From Enoplosus armatus (taxonomy: Eukaryota > Chordata > Actinopteri > Centrarchiformes > Enoplosidae): a DNA stretch of 64,000 nucleotides. The stretch's first letter is position 1. The number at the start of each line of letters is the position of its first letter. Below, piece by piece: positions 11,336-23,383 of this stretch. The stretch spans positions 13,274,148-13,338,147 of the forward strand of contig NC_092197.1 of assembly GCF_043641665.1 (NCBI RefSeq). Reading direction: 5' to 3'. Position numbers and translations under genes: made by a program. The notes under the pieces were generated by a model, which saw nothing but the letters and a program-made list of their open reading frames with translations, was not told where the DNA came from and searched no databases.

Positions 11336-11801
11336 TCAGTTATTTTGGCAAAACGTCATATTTAGTTTTTTAAAATGTCACTGTTACCTTAATATTATTA
11401 GTAGCTAGCAGTACTTGTTTTATTGAGCATACTATGTATTATATGTATATACTGTATGAAATGGCATATATGCAGATACAAAATGAGTTGAACAGATGAC
11501 AAGATGATGGCTCTCTCTTGTGAAGGCTTGCTGTATCCAATATGTTTAAATACATTCACAGTATGTCCACTTGTTCTTTTAATGTGTCAGTGTGGGGCAG
11601 AAGTCCATTGCAGCATTGTAGCCGAAAACCCCTGTAAGGGGTTTATAGTGCCGTCCATTTTATGCATCACTATTCCTGTAACCATGACGATGGGACTGGC
11701 TAGAGATCAGGGCCTTGTTCAATGTCATGCTTCGGCTATGGCATCATCATCGTGCTCCCTCTGGAAGTGTTTTGTGCTTATGGCAACTACAGATGACAAG
11801 A
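11336..11801. other. Non-coding DNA, nothing recognised
   Basis: The plus frame open at 11504-12007 (167 codons) starts here, is cysteine-rich, and runs through the pyrimidine tract. No domain is recognisable. Confidence 0.5.
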
Positions 11802-11852
11802 TCCTCCTCTCCTCTCCTCTTCTTTTCTCTTCTCTCTTCTTCTTTCCCCTCT
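11802..11852 (+). repeat. Homopyrimidine tract, 51 nt
   Basis: Every base from 11802 to 11852 is C or T, with partial mirror symmetry of CCTCT/TCTCC units. Tracts of this kind can form triplex (H-DNA) structures; that is known behaviour, not shown here. Confidence 0.95.
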
Positions 11853-13994
11853 GGATGTGTGACTATATTCTGTTATGCTTTCTGTGCACGTGTCTTCATG
11901 TGCACATACATAGGCCTACTTATATTTGGGATGTATGGCTTCAACTTGTTCGCAAGACAAGCTCCACACTCCACAGTCCAAAATCTGTGCCCAAAGTTGA
12001 CCCTTAGAAAGCAATACTGATAACAGAAAAAGAGCTTCTACACCTAATGCATTTATACATTTTTGAGTAGTGAGTCAACAAGACAATAACACACTATCTG
12101 TTTCTTCGTGACTGACAGGGAAATTAGAGTTTCCTTATTTTGAAATAAAGTCAGAGGAATAGGAAACAAGAAACAAAACTCATTCCAAACGACAAAATGA
12201 CTGCAGTTTTGTTGGTGTTGACGGCTGTGACAATACTCCATTTCTGAGCACATGTTCTTTAGGAGCCATGTTTCCGATTTGAGCTGCACTTCTTTTATTG
12301 AGTTATTTAAGGACAATAGTGCAGAGGAAGTGAATCAGGCCCACATGTCTTTTTAAGAGCCCTACATCTCTTTAAAATTTTTATTATCCAATTTACAGCA
12401 CGATAATGCTGGTTCCGTTGGGGTTTTCCACTGAAACAGTAGAGCACAGATAATTTGCAGAGAAATCGTGGCAGGAAACTATTTGCAGCCTTGAAAAGTA
12501 AAATAGGGGAAAACTTTCTTTGTCCGTTGGGAGGTAAAATACGTGTTGAAAGTAAATATAGAGAGCCTTGTGATATGAATTTAATATACTGTAGCTTTTC
12601 AGTGCTCCATACTACAATAATACTGCACAACTGTGGCGGTTAGAGATTTCATAAAGCACATAAGGTAAGAGTATCAAAGCTTTTGTCGACCTGATGAATT
12701 GTATCAAGATCTCCTCTTTGGCCACTGATACTAACTGACACTGTACATATATAACTCTTCCTAATCACACTCCATGTGCAGTCGCAACACAGGTGGTCTC
12801 AAATCCATTTACATATTTGACAGACTGATAGAAGTTAAACAGGCTTTTGTATTTTCTTTGATATTCTTAGCTTCCTCTCTGCTTGGTGCTGACTACCCAT
12901 CTTCATCAACTCTGCAGGAAACAATAGGCTTTAAGCAATGACAACAGTGATGCAATCCACACTGCTGTTATTCTGGGGGAGCATAATCACAGAGTGTGAA
13001 CTCTATTTCAATAAAGTCGCTTTCTTGCTGACTTTTCCATTCAGTCTCTCTCACACACGCATAGACATGTTAGTTGACTCCTTTCTCTCCATCAATACCT
13101 GTGTCGTTGGCTCTGTACAGATCAGTGGAAGGTATGGAAAGGCTGTGAAATCCAATAAAACTGAATGTCTGAATAATAAGGAGTGTGAAGGCAGTATGTT
13201 GGGAGGGAAGCAACAAGAAGAAAGGAGAGAAAAGTAAATCAAGAAATGAAAAGCAAGATTGTCCATCCATGTGCCGAATGCATCCATTGTCTAACTATCT
13301 CCCTCTGTACAGTATAATGAAGTTGTGTATGAGTCAGGGAGCATACAAAGTTCACCAGGAAAGGCAGACTGCTGAGATATAAAGTGTGCCCGGCTGTATT
13401 AACTTACAATTGAATTTCAGTATTACTTGAAAGGTCCATTAAGAATTTTCTGAGGGCAAAAAAGAATAGATATATTACAAAAATGAATGTTTGTTAATTA
13501 TTAAAAATCTTAATCAATCTAAATCAATAATTTATATTCACAGTAGGCCATATCTTAAAATATTGTACATTGTAGGTTTTTATCCTGCTCAGCTAATAAA
13601 AAGCAAGTATTTGCATAAAACACAAATAACAGACAAATAAAAAGAAAGGAACTACTCTGACATTTTGTTGACAGAAAAACAAGCATAAACACTGTTGTGG
13701 CCTTTTCAAGACAATAAAGCTCAGAAAACAAAGTAATGACTCCTTAGTTACACCAAACTGGCTTTTTCAAAGGACCCCTACTGCACCTTTTTGCTGATGT
13801 ATGTAAAAATCGTGTTTTTGTTTGTTGCTAATTTTCCTCTTTTTTTGAAGGGAAGGAGGTGAGAACGCAGACCCCTGCACCCCCTAATGACATGTTTCAG
13901 CGGCTATGGAGGTTGTCCCCCCAGGACCTCATTGAACAAACAGATGAGGCTCTTTAGCACAAGTAGAGGATGTAGAGAAGCTCATCGAAACCTG
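11853..13994. other. Non-coding DNA, nothing recognised
   Basis: Mostly unique-looking AT-rich sequence. Overlapping frames at 12053-12643 and 12938-13382 on both strands show no domain and no splice pair that I can defend. A patch at 13780-13960 has CCCC/TTTT runs. Confidence 0.5.
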
Positions 13995-14125
13995 CCGATG
14001 AACTAAGATGATGAATGTGGTTAATATTATATCCTAAACATCAGCATACCATTGTAAACATGTTAGCATGTTGATGTTAGCCAAGTACAGTCTCACAGAG
14101 CTCTTGCATGGCCGTAGTCTTATTA
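13995..14125 (+). repeat. Teleost 'ATGTTAGCATGTTGATGTTAGC' repeat fragment
   Basis: AACTAAGATGATGAATGTGG...AAACATCAGCATACCATTG...ATGTTAGCATGTTGATGTTAGC...CAAGTACAGTCTCACAGAGCTC...CATGGCCGTAG matches in order the remembered percomorph repeat (CTAAACTAAGATGGTGAACATGG...CATCAGCATGTTAGCATTG...AAGTACAGCCTCACAGAGCTG..AGCATGGCTGTAG). It belongs to the same family as 35500-35565. Confidence 0.75.
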
Positions 14126-14439
14126 AATTAAAATTCCTAAAAGGCCATGTTTAACGTTGCCTACTAATGATTTGAAACAGCTAATAAATATTAAACTTAT
14201 TTTTGACTGTGGCTCACTGACACGTCATTATGCCCAACCAGCTACTGCTGAGTGTGGGGAATTTAAAATGCATAATTTATAGTGTTTATATGCACTGGCG
14301 CAAATCAAATTAGTGTTTTGAGTTATGATGGGTGAGGAAAATTCCAACAAGCTCATCTCTCCACTGATATACTTTCCAAAAGAGACACTGGATGACTATG
14401 CACTACTATGCAGTAACTAGCGGGTAGCAGAGACCAGGC
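14126..14439. other. Non-coding DNA, nothing recognised
   Basis: No repeat or gene signature was seen. Confidence 0.5.
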
Positions 14440-14770
14440 AGACTGCATCACTCCTCACAGATGGCTGTCTGATTCTGCCACACTGATGGAAGACACGTTA
14501 TCATTTTGTGGTTTGTGTTCATCATCATTAGGTGAATTGACAAGGCCCGAGCATTGTTTTTGTTTCCCTGCTTTCTCCCAAACACAAACAGTATTCACTG
14601 ACTTTTGGCAGACACGCTTCAGTGCTGTCCCCCTCAATCTGCTTGTCATGTGAGTAGATGCAGAGGAGATTCATGAGTAGCTGCGCTGCTAAAATGTCAC
14701 AAGAGTTCCAGACGACATATTGCGTCAATTGTAAATTTCCTCATGAGTAATTGATTTGAGGAAAGGAAAA
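14440..14770. other. Candidate conserved non-coding element
   Basis: Complex sequence with octamer-scale words such as ATTGCGTCAATTG (about 14718-14730) and TCATGAGTAATTGATTT (about 14740-14756), which resemble bZIP and homeodomain sites. The minus strand is open for 64-66 codons in two frames without protein similarity. The call rests on texture. Confidence 0.3.
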
Positions 14771-15603
14771 AAAACAGTGCTTCTCTTCTCTTCTCACCCT
14801 GAAATTAGAGAGAAGAAGTGCAAAAGTGCAAAGGGAGAACTTTGACACAAAGTCTCAGTTAAACTCTTCAACTGTAAAACAGCAGACTCCCCTCTCCACA
14901 CTGCTCCTGAGGATTCTTTATCTCGGCTGTGAAGGGGAACTCTCTAATGTCAGCAGCTGAGATAAATACTGTTGTTATCAAAGACTCTCTTTACTCCCTT
15001 TTACTTCCCTGCAGCTCCAAAGGGTGCTTTTCCTGCCACTGTCAAGCACTTTTGATGAATTTGATGTTTTTACTACCAGGTATTGGTCAGAATATTTAAG
15101 TACTGTACTGTGAACTGTCAGAATTCATGTGCATACTATATGCAGGCGACAAATACCATATTGAGAAAAAGTTAAATCACATGAAACTATTTGAATCAAT
15201 GCACACAGCATATTACAGGCCACTGGAAAGGTAATTATGGATTAATTATATTGAAAGTAGTCGGTTGCATCATGGAAGCCATGGCATCAATGTTGTATTT
15301 GGCAGCAGTGATGGCAAATTTTAATATGTCATGATGAATAATTACTGCTGAAAATTACATTAATCAGTAACCAGCCACTCTTTTAACTCTACACTTCAGC
15401 AAGATTTACAGAACAGAATTACTAGCAAAACCTGTCTGCTTTCATTTTACTCCAATGACTGAGTAATTGTACAGTAATTTCTGACAAATTACACATCTCC
15501 CATTTCTAATTGCATCAATATTAGTTGGTTAAATATGTAATATTTCTTGTAATTACTATGAAACAGCCTGGAAATTTTCTGTTTGTAATCAAAGCAAAAC
15601 ATT
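14771..15603. other. Non-coding DNA, nothing recognised
   Basis: AT-rich sequence with TTCTCTTCTC and AGAGAGAAGAAG patches. No gene. Confidence 0.5.
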
Positions 15604-15608
15604 GCAAG

Positions 15609-16042
15609 TGTAACGACAGGGTGCACAAGGAAGAGGACCCAATAGCACGACTCAGACACAGGCAGGGTTGAAGGTGAAAATGCAATCTTTACTTGAAACA
15701 GGCAAAGTTCGCAGAATAATCCGACAGTGAGTAAGTTAAAAACCAAAAACCAAAACACAAAACACTCGAAAGATTGCTGGACTGTTTGACACGGAGGACA
15801 AAGACGAATTGGCAACTGAGGAGGGAAGCACGCGGACTAAATACACCCAGGTGAGTAACTAATGAGGGACAGGTGAAACTAATGAGGGCGGGGCATGTAA
15901 TACTAGCGGGAAACACACAAAGGCAGGAAGTGAAGTATCTGAAACGAGAGGAGAGGTAAGTACTACAAGATAAAACAGGAAATGTGCAACATACAACATG
16001 AAACATGAAAAAAAAGACTAACGGAGAGGACGATACACTACA
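15609..16042 (-). mobile_element. Solo LTR, Ty3/Gypsy-type
   Basis: A 434-bp block beginning TG and ending CA. It is flanked by GCAAG (15604-15608) and GTAAG (16043-16047), which fits a 5-bp target duplication with one change. Read on the minus strand it has the order expected of an LTR: TGTAGTG start, GC-richer U3, TATTTAG box (about 15842), poly(A)-like AGTAAAG (about 15690) and a 3' end GGGTCCTCTTCC...CCTGTCGTTACA, which matches teleost Gypsy LTR ends that I know. Because both flanks carry the duplication and no internal region is present, it is a solo LTR left by recombination. The 105-108-codon minus frames inside it are chance. Confidence 0.75.
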
Positions 16043-16047
16043 GTAAG

Positions 16048-17002
16048 CTTTACAACAAGGTACAAAATTGCATGTCGTTGCTTAAGAACAGGTTAAAAAA
16101 AATAACCATCAATTCACGGCATCACATCACACTGTGAAACTCACACTACACAGCAAGTCATTGGACTGTATGACACTACATATCCCAATACATTTCTGTA
16201 TTATGTATTTAAAGCAGCTATAGCTATAAATGTACCTTAAATGCACATTCATTGTTCATAATTAATGTGCTGATCGGGGGATAGAAGACAATTTGCATTG
16301 ATAAAGAGTAGGGTTGCTAAAATGGTGAGTAGCAGAGACAAAAAGAAAATAAAATGCGTGTGCTGTTCTATAATCTCTCCTCTGAGAGACAGCTGAGTTA
16401 TTCTGCTATACTTAGTCTCTTTCTTTTCATCTCCTTTATCTCTCCCTCTGCTCTGCTGCCTCACTTGGTGTATTTCCTGTACTTGTTGTTTATCTCTCTT
16501 TATTTCTGCACATCTTTTGCCCAACACATTTGGCTTCATTTTACATACAGTATTATCTCTACTTTCTACTTACATTCGTTTAGGTTGTAGTTGGTTGTAA
16601 GCCTTCTCTTCTCTCCTCTTCTTCATCTGCCTCTGTGTGACAGACGAGAAAGTTATTAGTTTATTCTTTACTTACATACTCAGGCTTTCACCAGACTGAG
16701 GATTATGTTAATTACCACGCCACATTTGACACTAATGACCCCAAGTGACAAAATACACATGCTTGTATGTATGCACACGCAAAAAGAAAATGCCACTACA
16801 ACACTAACAGATATAAAGACATAATAATACACTCATAAAAGTTTTTTTTTCCGTATGAAACCCCTGCAGCAAAGCAGAGTAACTTTAGGTTTAGAGAAGA
16901 ATGTATGTTTACTGAAAAAAACAAAATACAGAGCTCAATACTGAGAGTGGAGAGGTGACCTAGCAGAGGTTGGAGTGTTTATTTGCTGAAAGTACAATCT
17001 CC
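16048..17002. other. Non-coding DNA, nothing recognised
   Basis: Contains pyrimidine-rich sequence (about 16415-16510) with 78-96-codon frames on both strands. No domain or RNA signature. Confidence 0.5.
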
Positions 17003-17023
17003 TGTGTGTGTGTGTGTGTGTGT
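17003..17023. repeat. (TG)n microsatellite
   Basis: About ten pure TG units. Confidence 0.95.
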
Positions 17024-17335
17024 CTCTGATGCCAACAGTCACTCTCTCATGGTGTCACTAATGCAACTGATGGAGCTGCTCTCTGCTTTGCATTCCACAG
17101 AAGGAGAGGTGTTTACCCAGTGTTTACAACCCCTCCTCACCTCTATCTCTTCACATTTTTTCTCTCTCCATCTCACTCCTTTCCCTTCATTTTTGAAGAG
17201 GTGTTTTTTTTTGTCGTCTCACCAATAATTGAGTGGTTGTTGTTCCTGTCTCACCGTGTGCGACAGGTGTGTGTGGTGAGTGTTTAGTGTCGCCTATCAT
17301 TGTCCCTGTCACCGCTGTCTCCTCTGCTCTCACAG
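17024..17335. other. Non-coding DNA, pyrimidine-rich 3' part
   Basis: Ends with CTGTCTCCTCTGCTCTCACAG, a strong-looking splice-acceptor context for the segment that follows. Confidence 0.4.
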
Positions 17336-17419
17336 TGCTCCATATCCAGGCGGGCAAATTCACATCAACGCATGTAGATGTGTTTGTGATTGGCTGCTTG
17401 TACCGCTACTGCTCGGCAA
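17336..17419 (+). other. Weak exon-like segment
   Basis: 84 nt bounded by a pyrimidine tract plus CACAG (acceptor, ending 17335) and GTAAGTGA (donor, from 17420). Two of three frames are open through it. Neither translation is recognisable, and one frame hits TAG. It could be a non-coding RNA exon or coincidence. Confidence 0.18.
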
Positions 17420-17480
17420 GTAAGTGATACAGGATTTTGATTAAAAAAAACCCAAAACGGTTATATACTGAATAATCCCA
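17420..17480. other. Non-coding DNA
   Basis: AT-rich linker between the exon-like segment and the minus-strand coding-like tract. Confidence 0.4.
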
Positions 17481-17905
17481 TGATTTTCTACTTCGTAGAC
17501 CTGTCAACTGGAAGATTGAAAAGGACTCTTGTCTCCTGGGGACTCATTTCCATTGTGATCATCCTCTCAGACACCCAGCGGGTTTGAATATATTTCACAA
17601 TATCTGCAGCAGTCATGTAGGTGTTTTTGGAACAGTGGCAACCAATGAGAGAATGATGGAACCAAGAATAATGAGAATCTACTAAAAGCATCATCGTGGC
17701 TTAATTGTTTACCTCCAGCTCTGTGCAACAGACAAATCCATCCACCACCTCTCCTTCAAACTGTATTTTTTCTTCTTCTTTTTTCTTTTTTCAAGTGCTG
17801 AATGTTGTTCTTCCTTTTCAAGGTCTGTTTCTACTTCAGGTGAAAGTTTTGCTTTTGAACTTGTTTTCATGAGATCTCGTACAGCCACATCCAGGTGAAT
17901 CATCT
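17481..17905 (-). pseudogene. Coding-like decayed tract, family unknown
   Basis: Two minus-strand open stretches follow each other: 17903-17709 (64 codons, charged, ending in a lysine-rich run made by a TTCTTCTTTTTT tract) and 17694-17488 (68 codons, containing TAADIVKYIQTRW). Their amino-acid composition is more protein-like than most frames in this window. A stop codon separates them and another lies just upstream. The tract may be a relic of a transposable-element ORF or a processed gene. No family was recognised. Confidence 0.22.
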
Positions 17906-18379
17906 TTTAATGGGCAACCCTCCATCTGTGTATCCATCATTTTAGGTGCACACCACTAACACATACACAGGCAGGTATATGTGAGTGCAGCAGAGATCTG
18001 TTGTTTTTGCCAGTTGTGTAGTTTGCAGTCAGCATACATGTAACTGCAAATACTGTTCTATCTGTGCAAATATTTGTAGCAAGGCAAGGATACGGCACCA
18101 TACCTTGATCTATTTTTATAAGCAGACAGTGTGGTGTATCTATTTAAACTGCTGGTATGGTGAGATGTCCAAAAATAACTGATATAACAGTACAATATTA
18201 TATGCCTATACAAATCCTCCAATAAATACAATATAAAGAAGAAGATGTTGTACAGCTGTAGTTTTTATAGTTGTACTGGATTTAATTGCAAGATGATGCA
18301 ACCCCTTCTTCCTCTGTGCTTCTCCTCAGCCTTTTTCAAGTTTTGCTTCGCCCATATATGCCCATATTTTATGTCAGAT
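17906..18379. other. Non-coding DNA, nothing recognised
   Basis: AT-rich sequence. No gene or repeat wording was recognised. Confidence 0.5.
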
Positions 18380-18735
18380 CCTCCTCTCTTGGTACACACA
18401 GGCCATAAATGAAAGGAAAGACCTGAATAAATGAGTGGAGAAACATAACGAATGCAGATCGTTCCATACAGGGCACGAGGCCTCACTGGATAGTTTATGA
18501 GTATAAAAATGATAGGGTTGAGTCACCAGATGTCAGCCCAATTGAACATCTATGGCATATTTTAGACAATGTTCTCCACCACCATCATCAAAAAGATCTT
18601 TTGGAACAATGTTCTTCCCTCCGGTAGATGTCTAGAGACTTGAAGAGCATTGGAGCTGTTGTGGCAGCTGGTAGTGACCCAACACCTTACTAAGGTTACT
18701 AAACCTTACTGTTTTTCCTTTAATATATACTCAGT
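18380..18735 (+). mobile_element. Tc1-like transposon relic (transposase C-terminal end)
   Basis: In frame from 18523 the plus strand reads SPDVSPIEHLWHILDNVL, matching the conserved SPDLNPIEHLW block of Tc1/mariner (DD34E) transposases. The Glu codon at 18544-18546 is the third catalytic acid. A HHHHQ stretch follows and the frame stops at 18625-18627. Upstream text (GAGTGGAGAAACA...CATACAGGGCACGAGG, 18439-18480) and downstream text (CCAACACCTTACTAAGG, about 18680) also fit the remembered fish element. The N-terminal DNA-binding part, the first two catalytic Asp residues and the left inverted repeat are missing, so it is dead. Confidence 0.85.
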
Positions 18736-21700
18736 TCATTTCCGATTATCAACAGGCGCAGACCAAATTGCCTCTGGAGACAACTGGATAGATCTATAAC
18801 CAATCAAGCAACGGAACATGTGACATAGCATTGAGCTACGGAATAATGCACACAGAATACAGTGTGCAGAGATTCGCTGTGATGGTGTAACATCAATAGG
18901 TCTGTGAGTGTTGCCATTTTTGCCATCAAAATTTGAAAATACAAGGTGTCTACTAAAATATTTGAAAAAAACACGAAAGGCCAAAACCGTTTTTGGTTGA
19001 CTTGTTGAACTAGGATTGATTTTGACATTATGTCCCTAACCTAAGAATCGAAGAGACTTTACCAGGTAGAAAATGGGAAGTGGAAGAAAAACAAGGCTTG
19101 CATTGGCATCAACAGCAGAAGATAAAAGGAAATCAGGAGCCTACTCCTTCAAAGACGCCGAGTGATCTGGAAAAGTTGTGCTTGTTGTAAAGTGGTGTTA
19201 AATGGTTAAACGCCTGTTTCTTAAATGTGACATATTTAGACTTTGAGAATAATATGGACTAGAATGCCAACTGTCTTATTAGCATCCATTCTGTAGGCTA
19301 CCAGGGTCACTCCTCTGTACAGCCATTGTATCAAACAAGGCCCATATTGGATAACCGTTTGTCTTTGGCCTGACTTGGGCCAAGTCAGCTGGAAATCTGT
19401 CTGAATGGGAGGGGGACCAGATGCATCTGCCAAAGCAAATAAAACATGAGCTCGTGGATTCGACTGTTTCTCAAGCTAGTTCTTTTCTGTTCATTTAACA
19501 TTTAGAAGGCTACTGCTTTACACCACTATTACACAGCCATCCAGTGATGGATGTGTAAGCATGAGGAGACGGAAATGTCTTTTCAATAATGCCTCTTAAT
19601 CTGTTGCCCTCTGAACAATAAATGTTTTATAATGGCTGTCGCCCTTTAGAAACTGCTATTGTACATCTTGCCATTTTCATTTTGTTCCAGTGTAATTTTT
19701 TCTAATAGTGGTCTTTTATTCAGGTTCATTTGAGACTCTCAGCCAAAGCCACTGCAGCCCTGTTGAATTTACCTCATAAAGTCCTCATGCTAGAATAATC
19801 ATAAAAAAACATTTTTTTTGTACGCTAATGGAACCTCAGTAAATTTCACTGAGAAAATCTGCTACTGCTGTCTGTTTTCCATTCCAACATTCTGATAAAG
19901 TGTTGTATTGTATTTTGCTGTTTTAATGGCTTTTCGCTTTTATGGTGTGGATTCAGCAAGACTATAAACCACTTCATGCAAACTTATGTAAATAGAAATT
20001 TGTCCATGACCTTTGTCAAGATACTTTGTCAAGGAGTAAAGTGTTGGTCAATGGGAAATTTTAACTTGATAGTGGTGAAAAATGAAAGGTTTGGCTGCAA
20101 TTGATTAAACAAATCAATAGAGAAAACCTCTGGGAACCATAGATATCTACTGCAATCCCAATGGCGCCGGTTGCTGCCAGTAGCAGGGTAAAAAATGGTT
20201 TAAACATTTTAAGAGGATAGGTAAAGGAAGAAAAACGCAAAAGCAACATAAAATTTGAGGTTGAAGACCTTAATATGGTATTTTGCTGTTCATGTCCACG
20301 TACATGTGACACTAGGCGTACAGTGATGCATACTACTGTGTGCCCTCCCTATCCAGCACGACTGATGTTAAGCCATTATTATTACATTATTTGACTTTAA
20401 ATACATTTCTAAAACCATGTTTTGAGCCTACAGATTTTGTGTAAATTCTAGGGGAAGAAATCTAATCAGGTTTGAATATAGGCTGCAAAACCACAGAATG
20501 CTGAAAAAAAAACATATATTTCTCTGCAGGGTTTGAAAGGCAGAAGCACTGAGGTCTAAAATTGGCAGGTATGTGGGAGTTTTGATCAAATGTGATCTCC
20601 TGTAAGATGAAGCATTGAGGCTTGCCACTCAATTCGTCACACATATACAGTCATCAGCACAGTAAACAGACACTCAAAACACACACCCTCCCGCAGACGG
20701 TTACGGCAGATGCTATTTTAAATCATGTAATTACTAAAACCTTATCTGTCACCTTCACCTGAGAAATACCTTGTTGTTTTCCCTCCTCTTTATAATTTTA
20801 TGTAGTATAAAATACACAGTCTGATACAGAGCAGAGTTAATCCACTGCTCAGGTAGTCGTTGCAACAGTCAGCTGATGTGTAATAAACAAAGCACAGTAT
20901 ATTTAGACCTTAAGCCATTTTAATCCCTCCAGCTAAACCAGAACTGGACCTGGTAATGAACATTCACCCTCAGTCCCACCCAGAATTTACCCAGAGTCCA
21001 TCGTTCGTCACTGTGCTGGTAAACAGTGAACTGCAAGCAGAGAGACAAAATTCAGTAGCCTGCTCAACTGTGAAATAGACTTCAAATCGCACGTAATTAC
21101 TGCATAATGAGCTCAATGTGTTCTATACAAGACCCCCTACAATCATATTGAATTAATTAAAGTTTTAATTACTAAATCACTGTGGGGTATTTGTATGCTA
21201 AAAAGGATTGAGGAGTTCTGATCCTAGACTGTTTTAGGCCCCATCTAAAACTTTTTTTCATTTCCGTAAGTTATTGGCATATTCAAACTATTTTAGGCTG
21301 ATGCAACATAATGCAATCTTGAATCTTACACCAGCATGGTCTGTGCTTGTCTCACTCCATTGATCTTTGGGTGTTTAGCCCATTTATAATAATCCCTAAT
21401 CCTGGGATTTAATCAAGATCATCACTGATTGTGGACATGTGGTTACCATAGAGATATAAGGTTCTGTCTGACTTTTTTGTCAAAAAGGAGTTATTATGAA
21501 ACTCACAGCTTATTTTGTGTAGGTTTATTTTGTGTTGCTTTTAAAAAAATCTTATTTGAACCTGTTTCAACCCTTAGCTATCATGCTAGTTAGCTTTCTA
21601 ATGTTAGTTACACAGATCATACTCGTGTTTGTTAACTGATGTTATTAGTAACTAAACGTTAGTGTGACTTTTTCTGAGATGACAGCAATGACACAAAAGT

Positions 21701-22140
21701 TCAATAGGAATATGAGGTTTGTAGTTAGCTAATTGCTGAACTTTTTTGATCTGATGCTAACTATCATACTCATAACTGGGCTTTCTTCTGTTTATAACTT
21801 GTGTGCAGCAGACACACAAATGATGACAGTTTATGTGAATCTGACACTGATGACCCCAACAAGCAGAAGCTAATTTGGAAGCACAGGAGGAACCAGACAA
21901 GTACGTAAAAGATGAACAGTAGAAGGACTAGCATATGAAAAACATTTAGAACAAGAAAATTAATAGAAAAGCATTTATGCCATGGTTTTCATTGTTTTGA
22001 ATCGAATTGTTAGTAAACTTTATGAACTGTGTTATCGACTTAATATCTGTCAGTGAAAATCTTTGATGTGTCTAAATTTAAAACATATAGCTAAATTGTT
22101 GTCTGTCTCCAAATATCTGACATTATAACTCCCTTCAGTA
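18736..22140. other. Long non-coding stretch
   Basis: 3.4 kb with no supportable gene. The segment 19240-19470 (GGACCAGATGCATCTGCC, AATAAAACATGAGCTCG) may be a decayed dispersed fish repeat. The part at 21560-21780 is rich in GTTAGCTA-type words, also common in decayed repeats. All frames here are 83 codons or shorter and unremarkable. Confidence 0.45.
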
Positions 22141-22310
22141 ATTAAGACTTGGAATGTCCGAAATCACTCTGTTTACTGTATAGTGCACTTTGTTTACTGT
22201 CCACTATTTTATTTGAGTTTGTGTTTGAGTATGTAAATGTATCCACTATAGTGCCCTCAAACATTGGGGTGAAAGCTATCCATCCGAAAGAGATGACCTT
22301 TTTTTCATCC
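22141..22310 (+). repeat. Possible dispersed repeat ('TATAGTGCACT' wording)
   Basis: TGTCCGAAATCACTC, TATAGTGCACTTTG, TGTCCACTATTTT and CACTATAGTGCCCTC are phrases of a common fish repeat type. The similarity is remembered, so the assignment is tentative. It also accounts for the start of the 167-codon frame at 22149-22652. Confidence 0.35.
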
Positions 22311-23300
22311 CGCTTAGATGCTAATGAATTTGAATCTGCCTCCATATGCGGCTTTAAAGAATCGCTTCATCACTGTCATAGAGTGACAGGTCTGTTTTAC
22401 GTTGAGGTTGTCTCTGGAGATCCAAATCAGCTACCCCAGACCACGACCCTTCAACACATCCCGCCCACCTCATCACACACCTCCCCTGAACACACGGAGA
22501 GATCTCAATTATTCAACACATTCAAACAAGGACATGTCCCCCAATATAGTGCAGGTAATGAAATCCATTACTTAAGAGAATGCCATGTTGTTGCTCTCAT
22601 GTTTTCTTTTTCTCTTCTTATTGTACTGAGTATCTCAGGTCTCTGCTTGTAGCCTTGTATTAGGAGACTGTGTCTGCTAAGGTTGTGAAATTGCCTTTTC
22701 TTGTTTCAGTTTATTCGCCACCCCCTCAGTCCCTGGTAGACTTTTGATTACTGATGTTGTTGCCATGGACGTGTAATGTGCTGCATGAAGCACAGAGCAA
22801 TAAAAAGAAACAATGTGAAATTAGAGACATTTTTTTGTTGTTAAGTGATATTGACCTTTGAATGCTCCTTTGTATGTAATTAAATTGTTTCTTGCTTTAT
22901 TGTTCCTTTTGATGGTATGTGCTCACAGACATTTCAAAAACGAAACAGTGGTTTGGAAATAACATTTAGAATCAGAGCAGAAGTCTCAATAAGACATTCT
23001 TCATAAGAACAAAGAGGCCTCATATACAGTGCTGGGGGGGCATAGTGATATATGAGTTCATTCTCAACCTTTAAAAACAGTCGTTTTAGTGGTCCATGCA
23101 CTAACTTTTTTCTGGAGATTTCAATCCTATTCCTCTGCAGATGGAACCTGCTTTGTTGTCATAGAGATGGTTCAGTTGTTATCACAAGACCTAAGTATAG
23201 AAATTCTGTCTATGATAACAGGTGATCATAGTGTATATCTAGGGGAGAAAGTAACCATGTCTCTGGTCAGATTCAAGTCATCTTCTTGCTTAAGAATCTT
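22311..23300. other. Non-coding DNA, nothing recognised
   Basis: The remainder of the 22149-22652 frame shows no domain. A short G7 run lies at 23034-23040. Confidence 0.45.
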
Positions 23301-23383
23301 AAGGTGTTAAATGGTTTGTGGTAAGTGCTGAGTCCATATGAGTGACTACTTGTCAGCACTTATCACAAACCATTTAACACCTT
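23301..23383. repeat. Near-perfect inverted repeat, 30-nt arms
   Basis: The left arm 23301-23330 and right arm 23354-23383 are reverse complements at 29 of 30 positions, with a 23-nt loop. The right arm continues directly into the Penelope-like coding relic and reads HKPFNTF in the same frame. This suggests that the inverted left copy arose during insertion of that element. Confidence 0.85.

Noticed and set aside
11504..12007. 167-codon plus-strand frame
   Set aside because: It passes through the homopyrimidine tract, has many Cys/Leu, no recognisable domain, and no vertebrate gene context.
18499..18627. Intact transposase gene
   Set aside because: Only the C-terminal block remains. The frame is short, the first catalytic residues are missing and both ends are lost.
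22149..22652. 167-codon plus-strand frame
   Set aside because: It begins in text resembling a dispersed repeat. The translation is unlike any family I know, and no splice sites flank it.
23288..23299. GCTTAAGAAT resembling part of miR-137
   Set aside because: Only about 11 nt match. The flanking hairpin does not place it in a miR-137 arm, and the rest of the mature sequence is absent.
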